A stretch of 64,000 nt of DNA from the NCBI GenBank assembly GCA_963722175.1, contig CAVRKA010000004.1, forward strand, positions 682,001 through 746,000, in the 5' to 3' direction. A program made the translations under genes and the position numbers. Every line of letters starts with the position of its first letter. The stretch's first letter is position 1. Source of the stretch: WHSW01 sp963722175 (lineage in GTDB: Bacteria > Actinomycetota > Thermoleophilia > Solirubrobacterales > 70-9). Positions 59,574 through 64,000 of the stretch are shown piece after piece. A model generated the notes under the pieces. The model saw nothing but the letters and a program-made list of their open reading frames with translations. It did no database searches and had not been told where the DNA came from.

Positions 59574-60171
59574 CGGACGACCACGCCGGGGCTTCGCGCT
59601 CGTTGTGGGTGAAGATCACGGGCTCGCCGCCGACCGGGAAGTCGCGGCGCTGCGGCCAGCCGACGTAGACCTCGGGCATCAGGATCCGGCGCAGGTCCGG
59701 GTGGCCGCGGAAGAAGATCCCGAAGAAGTCGTAGACCTCGCGCTCCTGGAAGTCGGCGGTCGGGAACAGCGGCACGCAGCTCTCGATCGACGGCAGCAGC
59801 ATCCCGTCGATCTCCTCGGTCTCCCCCGATGAAGGCCCGGAGGGCGCGCCGGGGTCGGGGATCGCAGCCCGCACCCGGATCCGCTCGACCCGGTCGCGGT
59901 TCATGAGCTCGTAGTGGACGCCGAAGCGCGGCTCGGCGGGCAGGTAGTCGACCCCGTGGACGCTGGCCAGGAAGCGGTACTCCTGGCCCGGGGTGTCGCG
60001 CAGCCAGCGCAACACCGCGAGGATCTGGTCTGGGTCGACGATCAGGCACGCCTGGCCGTGCTCGTGGTACGTGCCGAGGACGCTGCCCGGGTGAGCGTCG
60101 CGAAGCTCGCCGGCGATCAGCTCGAGGCCCGGCGCGTCAGGCACGGTCGACCGCATCCCGCGCCCGTGCAT
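59566..60171 (-). CDS. nuoC: NADH-quinone oxidoreductase subunit C
   Basis: 201 residues from ATG 60171 (ATG 60156 is an alternative). The 30-kDa subunit motif is EREVYDFFGIFFRGHPDLRR, with MPEVYVGWPQRRDFPVGGEP after it. It overlaps nuoB by 35 bp (20 bp with the later start). An acidic Ser/Gly insertion (GAPSGPSSGETEE) sits mid-protein. Confidence 0.94.
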   Translation of the reverse strand: MHGRGMRSTVPDAPGLELIAGELRDAHPGSVLGTYHEHGQACLIVDPDQILAVLRWLRDTPGQEYRFLASVHGVDYLPAEPRFGVHYELMNRDRVERIRVRAAIPDPGAPSGPSSGETEEIDGMLLPSIESCVPLFPTADFQEREVYDFFGIFFRGHPDLRRILMPEVYVGWPQRRDFPVGGEPVIFTHNEREAPAWSSDD

Positions 60172-60853
60172 AGGCCGCCTCCGCCGCCTCCGAAGGCCCC
60201 GCGATCGCGTCGTCGTGCGCCCACTCCTCGGTGCCCTCCGCGTTGTAGCGCCGCCGCCAGCCCATGTCCGGGTTGCCCTGGATCTGGCGCTGGAGCTTGT
60301 TGAAGCCGTAGAAGAGCGCCTCGGGCCGAGGCGGGCAGCCGGGAACGTGAATGTCGATCGGCATGAACTTGTCCGCTCCCTGGACGACCGCGTAATTGGC
60401 GAACATCCCGCCCGACGACGAGCACGCCCCCATCGAGATCGCCCACCGCGGCTCCAGCATCTGGTCGTAGAGGCGGCGGATGACCGGCGCCATCTTGATC
60501 GAGACCCGGCCCGAGAGGATGATGAAGTCGGCCTGGCGGGGCGAGGCGCGGAGCGCCTCGGCGCCGAATCGTGCCTGGTCGTTGCGAGGCGAGCCGACCG
60601 CGGCGATCATCTCGATCGCGCAGCACGCGAGGCCGAAGGTGAGCGGGAACATCGAGTTCGACGCGCCCCAGGCGAGCAGCTTGTCGAGCGACGTCGTCAG
60701 CACCGACTGGGAGGCGTGCTCCTCGAGGTCCGCGTCGTCGAGGTCGCCGCGCAGGAGGTCACGGGCGCGCAGCTGGCGCACCCGCAGGTGCTCCGGCGAG
60801 CCGGGCTCGGCAAGCGGAGCCAGTCCCCGCAGCTTCTCGCGCCTTACCTCCAA
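60137..60853 (-). CDS. nuoB: NADH-quinone oxidoreductase subunit B
   Basis: 238 residues if it starts at TTG 60853, which overlaps nuoA and has GGGGAG about 8 nt upstream. A GTG at 60781 would give 214 residues. N2 cluster ligands: FGLACCAIEM, GACSSSGGMF and VPGCPPRPEAL. About 45 residues precede the conserved SVLTTSLDKLLAWG, longer than usual. Confidence 0.93.
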   Translation of the reverse strand: MEVRREKLRGLAPLAEPGSPEHLRVRQLRARDLLRGDLDDADLEEHASQSVLTTSLDKLLAWGASNSMFPLTFGLACCAIEMIAAVGSPRNDQARFGAEALRASPRQADFIILSGRVSIKMAPVIRRLYDQMLEPRWAISMGACSSSGGMFANYAVVQGADKFMPIDIHVPGCPPRPEALFYGFNKLQRQIQGNPDMGWRRRYNAEGTEEWAHDDAIAGPSEAAEAAYARARDAVDRA

Positions 60854-61209
60854 TCGAGCGCTCCCCGGCGCCAGACGTAGACGAGCGCGACCAGCAGCAG
60901 GACGACGAAGATCAGCAGCTCGACGAGCACGAAGATCGAGTCCGCCGCCTTGAAGATCACGCCGACCGGATAGAGGAAGACGACCTCGATGTCGAACAGG
61001 ATGAACAGCATCGCGATCATGTAGAAGCTGACCCCGAAGCGGAAGGTGCGCGAGACCTCGCTCGGCAGCCCGCATTCGTAGGGGTCGGCCTTCATCTTGC
61101 GGCTGGTGATGCGCTTGCGGCCGATGAGGTGGTTGAGCAGCGCGAAGGCCGTGCCGACGATCGCTCCGAGGGCGATGAAGACGAGGACGGGCAGGTAACT
61201 CTCCAGCAC
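60844..61209 (-). CDS. nuoA: NADH-quinone oxidoreductase subunit A
   Basis: 121 residues, GTG start. Three spans, with MKADPYECGLPSE and FRFGVSFYMIAMLFILFDIEVVFLYP region characteristic of the family. First gene of the operon; ATAGAAC lies about 10 nt before the start on its strand and may be a -10 box. Confidence 0.95.
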   Translation of the reverse strand: MLESYLPVLVFIALGAIVGTAFALLNHLIGRKRITSRKMKADPYECGLPSEVSRTFRFGVSFYMIAMLFILFDIEVVFLYPVGVIFKAADSIFVLVELLIFVVLLLVALVYVWRRGALDWR

Positions 61210-61339
61210 GAGCCCCCGAGTTCTATCCGAGTTTGTGATGGGTTGCTACATAGTGAGCTTCCGCATCAGAAAGCGAAAAATCCGACCTAAACGAACAGGT
61301 ATGCGTCGCCGTTGAGGTGCGTGCTTTGATCCGCCGGCG
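61210..61339. promoter_or_regulatory. Divergent promoter region of nuoA and the 61340 gene
   Basis: A relatively AT-rich 130-bp gap without an ORF. On the minus strand, 61297-61281 reads TGTTCGTTTAGGTCGGA, which nearly matches TGTTCGGTTTAGACGGA at 61848-61864, suggesting one binding protein for both. GATAGAAC near the nuoA start and TTTGAT (61325-61330), 9 nt before the plus-strand ATG, are -10 candidates. Confidence 0.4.
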
Positions 61340-61777
61340 ATGGAGACCCTCCACCTGGTCGTCGGCGTCGGCGTTCTGATCACCAACCTCGCCGCCGGCG
61401 TCGTCGGCGCGATCGCCTGGCTGCGGCGCGAGCCGAGCGTCCCGTTCTGGTATCTGCTCCGGGTCGCCCAGGCCGCGGTCGTCCTCCAGATCCTGCTCGG
61501 GACGATCCTGCTCCTGCTGGGACACGAGGCGCCCGACGACCTGCATTACGTCTACGGCGTCCTGCCGCTGCTGGTCACCCTGCTCGCCGAGGCAGCGCGC
61601 GCCGGCGCCGCCGAGCGCGAGCTCGAGGGGATCGACTTCGACGCCCTGCCGAAGGACCGCCAGCACCGCTTCGCGCTCGCGATCGTGCGCCGCGAGACGG
61701 GAATCATGGCCGTCTCGGCGCTGGTCGTGTTCGCGCTCGCCCTGCGTGCCGCAGGCACGACCGGGGCCCTGTTCTAG
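61340..61777 (+). CDS. Four-span membrane protein of unknown function
   Basis: 145 residues, ATG start. Four hydrophobic segments (LVVGVGVLITNLAAGVVGAIAW, AAVVLQILLGTILLLLG, HYVYGVLPLLVTLLAEA, GIMAVSALVVFALALRAAG). The loop between spans 3 and 4 is charged. I do not recognise it by name, but its place beside nuoA would fit a respiratory-chain role. Confidence 0.65.
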   Translation: METLHLVVGVGVLITNLAAGVVGAIAWLRREPSVPFWYLLRVAQAAVVLQILLGTILLLLGHEAPDDLHYVYGVLPLLVTLLAEAARAGAAERELEGIDFDALPKDRQHRFALAIVRRETGIMAVSALVVFALALRAAGTTGALF

Positions 61778-61781
61778 GCGT

Positions 61782-61861
61782 GGAAACGGAAACTACGGCC
61801 CGAAATACGGACGAAAGTACGGTCTAAAACCGAGACTTCGGTGCCGATGTTCGGTTTAGAC
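61782..61861. repeat. Iteron-like repeats and inverted repeat
   Basis: Two GGAAAC units (61782-61793) are followed by three head-to-tail 12-bp units, TACGGCCCGAAA, TACGGACGAAAG and TACGGTCTAAAA (61794-61829). An inverted repeat overlaps the last: GTCTAAAACCGA (61822-61833) and TCGGTTTAGAC (61851-61861). The patch is AT-rich for this genome and lies just before a small ORF. Confidence 0.6.
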
Positions 61862-61866
61862 GGAAG

Positions 61867-62031
61867 ATGGCCGAACACGCCGCCGAGCGAGCCCAGACAC
61901 CGCCCCGGACCCGGGGCGCCGCGCGGACGCAGAATCCGGCGGAGATCGCCCGGCGCGAGCTGATCGCCTGGTGTCAGGCTCACCAGCTCCCGGTCCCGGT
62001 CGAGCACCGAGCTCAGTCCAACGGCCGGTAG
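61867..62031 (+). CDS. Small basic protein, possible DNA-binding fragment
   Basis: 54 residues, ATG 61867 to TAG 62031. The C-terminal part (NPAEIARRELIAWCQAHQLP) looks like a helix-turn-helix tail, somewhat like the DNA-binding end of Lsr2, but too short to be sure. TTTAGA lies 6 nt upstream. Its last 19 bp overlap the convergent flavin reductase gene. Could be a gene remnant. Confidence 0.35.
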   Translation: MAEHAAERAQTPPRTRGAARTQNPAEIARRELIAWCQAHQLPVPVEHRAQSNGR

Positions 62032-62489
62032 GCCCCGGCGTAGAAGATCAGCGGGTCGCCGCCGCCCCCGCCGGCACCGAGCACCTCCCCGACCGCGATC
62101 TCGTGGTCGCCGCCCGGGTACAGCTCGCTCAGCCCGCAGGCGACCCAGGCGATCGCGCCGTCGAGGATCGGCACCCCCTCGCGCTCGCTCCAGCCGACCT
62201 CGCGGAACTTCTCCGTGTGCGGCGCCTTGGAGGCGAACCCGCGGGCGAGCGCCTCCTGGCCGGCTGCGAGCACGCTGACCCCGAAGCTCCCGCCGGCGCG
62301 GACCACCTCGAGCGTCCGCGAACCGCGATCGAGGCAGGCGAGCATCAGCGGCGGATCGAGCGACAACGAGGTGACCGCGTTCGCGGTTGCGCCCGCCGGG
62401 CCGTCCGGTCCGATCGCGGTGACGACCGTGACCGCGCTCGGCGCCAGCGCCATCACGCTTCGTAGCTGGTCGGGTGTCGGCGCGGCCAC
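62013..62489 (-). CDS. Flavin reductase-like protein (FMN-binding split barrel)
   Basis: 158 residues from GTG 62489, 8 nt after TACTTT on its strand. HpaC/RutF-type fold: LRSVMALAPSAVTVVTAIG, GATANAVTSLSLDPPLMLACLD, FGVSVLAAGQEALARGFAS and the DHEIAVGEVL segment. Such proteins reduce FMN or FAD with NAD(P)H for a partner monooxygenase, which is not in this window. Confidence 0.85.
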   Translation of the reverse strand: MAAPTPDQLRSVMALAPSAVTVVTAIGPDGPAGATANAVTSLSLDPPLMLACLDRGSRTLEVVRAGGSFGVSVLAAGQEALARGFASKAPHTEKFREVGWSEREGVPILDGAIAWVACGLSELYPGGDHEIAVGEVLGAGGGGGDPLIFYAGAYRPLD

Positions 62490-62497
62490 GGGGTCGA

Positions 62498-62507
62498 AAA
62501 GTATGAT
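62498..62507. promoter_or_regulatory. Overlapping divergent -10 boxes
   Basis: TATGAT (62502-62507, plus) stands 9 nt before the cytochrome GTG, and TACTTT (62503-62498, minus) stands 8 nt before the flavin reductase GTG. The two boxes share two bases, so the two promoters cannot be used at once. Confidence 0.5.
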
Positions 62508-62516
62508 GCCGCCGCG

Positions 62517-62945
62517 GTGCGACTCCTTCTCGCCCTCACAGCTGCGACCGTCGCTGCGTTGGCCCTCGCGGCCTGCGGGACCGAGGGCATCCAGCTCTCC
62601 GATGACGATGCGAACTACGACGGCGCCGTGCTCTTCTCCGAGCGCTGCGGCGGATGCCACACGCTGACCGCGGCCGGCACCCAGGGCTCGGCCAACCGCG
62701 TTGTGCGCAACCAAGGCCCGAACCTCGACGAGCGGGTCGAGAGCCCGGAGGACGTCCTCTATGCGATCCGCAACGGCGGCTTCTCCGGGGCGATCATGCC
62801 GCAGAACATCCTCGTCGGCGACGAGGCCGAGGCGGTCGCCGACTTCGTCGGCGAATACTCGGGCGACGACATCGACCGGCCGCCGGCGCCGGGCGACGCG
62901 AGCGAGGTCGAGTCCGAAGAGCAGCAGTCCGCGGCCGGCGGCTAG
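62517..62945 (+). CDS. Class I cytochrome c lipoprotein
   Basis: 142 residues, GTG start. Lipobox LAAC (Cys20). The haem site is Cys44-x2-Cys47-His48 (CGGCHTL) and the distal ligand Met94 in AIMPQ. A Glu/Asp/Ser-rich tail follows. Anchored outside the membrane, it may carry electrons to a terminal oxidase. Confidence 0.9.
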   Translation: MRLLLALTAATVAALALAACGTEGIQLSDDDANYDGAVLFSERCGGCHTLTAAGTQGSANRVVRNQGPNLDERVESPEDVLYAIRNGGFSGAIMPQNILVGDEAEAVADFVGEYSGDDIDRPPAPGDASEVESEEQQSAAGG

Positions 62946-62959
62946 GCCCGGCCGGCCAG

Positions 62960-64000
62960 GTGCTCGACCTCCGCGCGATCCGCGAGGACCCGGAGCCGGC
63001 ACGCGCCGCGCTCGCGCGCCGCGGCGCCGCCGCCGACCTCGACGAGCTGCTGGCGCTGGACGCGCGCCGGCGCGAGCTGCTGCCCGAGGTGGAGGGCCGC
63101 CGCGCCGAGCAGAACAGAGCGTCCGACGAGATCGCGGCGGCAAAGCGCGAGGGCGGCGACGCGAGCGATGTGATCGAGCGCATGAAGACCCTCTCGGCCG
63201 AGCTCAAGAAGCTGCAGGCCGAGCTCGCCGAAGTCGAGGAGCGCCGCGACGCGCTCGCGGCAACGTTGCCAAACCTGCCGGCGCCGGAGGCGCCCGACGG
63301 CGGCGAGGACGACGCGGTCACGCTCCGCGAGGTCGGCGAGCCGCCGAGCTTCGACTTCGAGGCCCGCGACCACCTCGACCTCGGGCTCGAGCACGGGTGG
63401 ATCGAGATCGAGAAGGCGGCCGAGGCGTCGGGCTCGCGGTTCGCGTATCTGATCGGCGACCTCGTGATGGTCGAGCTGGCCCTGGTCCGGCTTGCCGTCG
63501 ACACCGTCCGCGCCGAGGGCTTCGAGCCGGTCGTGCCGCCGGTCCTGGTCCGCGAGTGGCCGCTCCAGGGGACCGGGTTCTTCCCCGGCGAGCGCGAGAT
63601 GATCTACGAGATCGAGCGCGACGAGCTCTTCCTGGTCGGCACCTCGGAGGTCTCGCTGGCCGCCCTGCACGCGAACGAGATCCTCGACGCCGCCGAGCTG
63701 CCGCGCCGCTACGCCGGGATCTCGACCTGCTTCCGGCGCGAGGCGGGCGCCGCCGGCAAGGACACCCGCGGGATCTTCCGCGTCCACCAGTTCGACAAGG
63801 TCGAGATGTTCTCGTTCGTGCGGCCCGAGGAGTCGAGCGCCGAGCACGAGCGGATCCTGGCGCTGGAGGAGCGGATCCTCGCCGCACTCGAGATCCCGTA
63901 CCGGGTCGTCGACATCGCGCTCGGCGACCTCGGGGCACCGGCGGCGCGCAAGTTCGATTGCGAGGCCTGGATCCCGAGCCAGGGCCGCTACCGCGAGCTG
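62960..64000 (+). CDS. serS: Seryl-tRNA synthetase, N-terminal part (cut by window edge)
   Basis: Open from GTG 62960 to the right edge (347 codons here of about 425). The N-terminal coiled-coil arm (LDLRAIREDPEPARAALARR and a long helical pair rich in Glu/Lys) binds the long arm of tRNA-Ser. Class II catalytic motifs follow: LFLVGTSEVSLAALH and ISTCFRREAGAAGKDTRGIFRVHQFDKVE (motif 2 region). The gene continues beyond 64000. Confidence 0.95.
   Translation, partial: MLDLRAIREDPEPARAALARRGAAADLDELLALDARRRELLPEVEGRRAEQNRASDEIAAAKREGGDASDVIERMKTLSAELKKLQAELAEVEERRDALAATLPNLPAPEAPDGGEDDAVTLREVGEPPSFDFEARDHLDLGLEHGWIEIEKAAEASGSRFAYLIGDLVMVELALVRLAVDTVRAEGFEPVVPPVLVREWPLQGTGFFPGEREMIYEIERDELFLVGTSEVSLAALHANEILDAAELPRRYAGISTCFRREAGAAGKDTRGIFRVHQFDKVEMFSFVRPEESSAEHERILALEERILAALEIPYRVVDIALGDLGAPAARKFDCEAWIPSQGRYREL

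Noticed and set aside
61794..61829. CRISPR-like or replication-origin iterons
   Set aside because: Units are 12 bp, head to tail without spacers, and no cas genes or replication initiator gene are adjacent; a regulatory patch is more likely.
1..64000. tRNA, rRNA, riboswitch or CRISPR array
   Set aside because: I looked through the intergenic gaps and found no cloverleaf-like, rRNA-like or known riboswitch core sequence and no spaced repeat array; a covariance-model scan could still reveal one.

Overview
The window is about 64 kb of very GC-rich DNA with densely packed genes. The codon usage, frequent GTG and TTG starts, bS6-SSB-bS18-bL9-DnaB gene order, complete 14-gene complex I operon, TreT plus GT20 trehalose pair, double-length ThyX and many secreted proteins of unknown family suggest a high-GC actinobacterium, most likely of the Thermoleophilia (Solirubrobacterales/Gaiellales type). 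No rRNA or tRNA gene is present to settle the taxonomy, so this is an inference.

Layout. 1-4.4 kb: the end of a sensor histidine kinase, an HtrA-like lipoprotein protease, and two glycosyltransferases of trehalose synthesis. 4.4-6.5 kb: two secreted or anchored proteins on the minus strand. 6.5-15.4 kb: an information-processing block (rpsF, ssb, a 12-codon leader ORF, rpsR, rplI, an MFS exporter, a frameshifted secreted-protein gene, a hydrolase, dnaB, a DnaC/DnaI-like loader, purA). 15.4-24.8 kb: a homocysteine methyltransferase-like protein, a membrane protein with a 40-residue partner, a biotin-dependent carboxylase subunit and small envelope genes. 24.9-29.3 kb: a TetR regulator with twin palindromic operators, a membrane-AhpD fusion, a 159-bp foldback (MITE-like) element, a trypsin/RTX protein and a small secreted protein. 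29.3-31.8 kb: double-domain ThyX, a VOC protein and an NTF2-like protein. 31.8-43.3 kb: a ten-gene, mostly overlapping operon led by a GntR regulator (divergent enolase, glycerate 2-kinase, polyamine-type ABC transporter, FAD oxidoreductase, class III aminotransferase, KBL). A PhoX-like protein and a second aminotransferase are divergent from it. 46.2-61.2 kb: nuoA-N on the minus strand. 61.3-64 kb: a membrane protein, a repeat-rich regulatory patch, a flavin reductase, a cytochrome c and the start of serS.

How the genes work together. nuoA-N encode the proton-pumping NADH dehydrogenase. The GntR operon looks like an uptake-and-breakdown pathway for an unknown amine or amino compound that enters central metabolism through 2-phosphoglycerate and glycine/acetyl-CoA. 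The rpsF-purA block is housekeeping.

The most unusual signal is a dispersed repeat of about 38 bp found six times. Each copy has a core XGCGAAGCX' mini-hairpin inside an outer stem whose bases change in compensating pairs between copies. Four copies lie at gene junctions of the nuo operon and one encodes the linker between biotin carboxylase and biotin carrier domains. Also notable are a symmetric foldback element flanked by CTAG, tandem TetR operators, an enolase paralogue lacking the conserved active-site His, a split nuoG, a leader ORF joined to rpsR, and many start codons placed 6-12 nt after a TANNNT-like -10 box, which suggests leaderless transcription.
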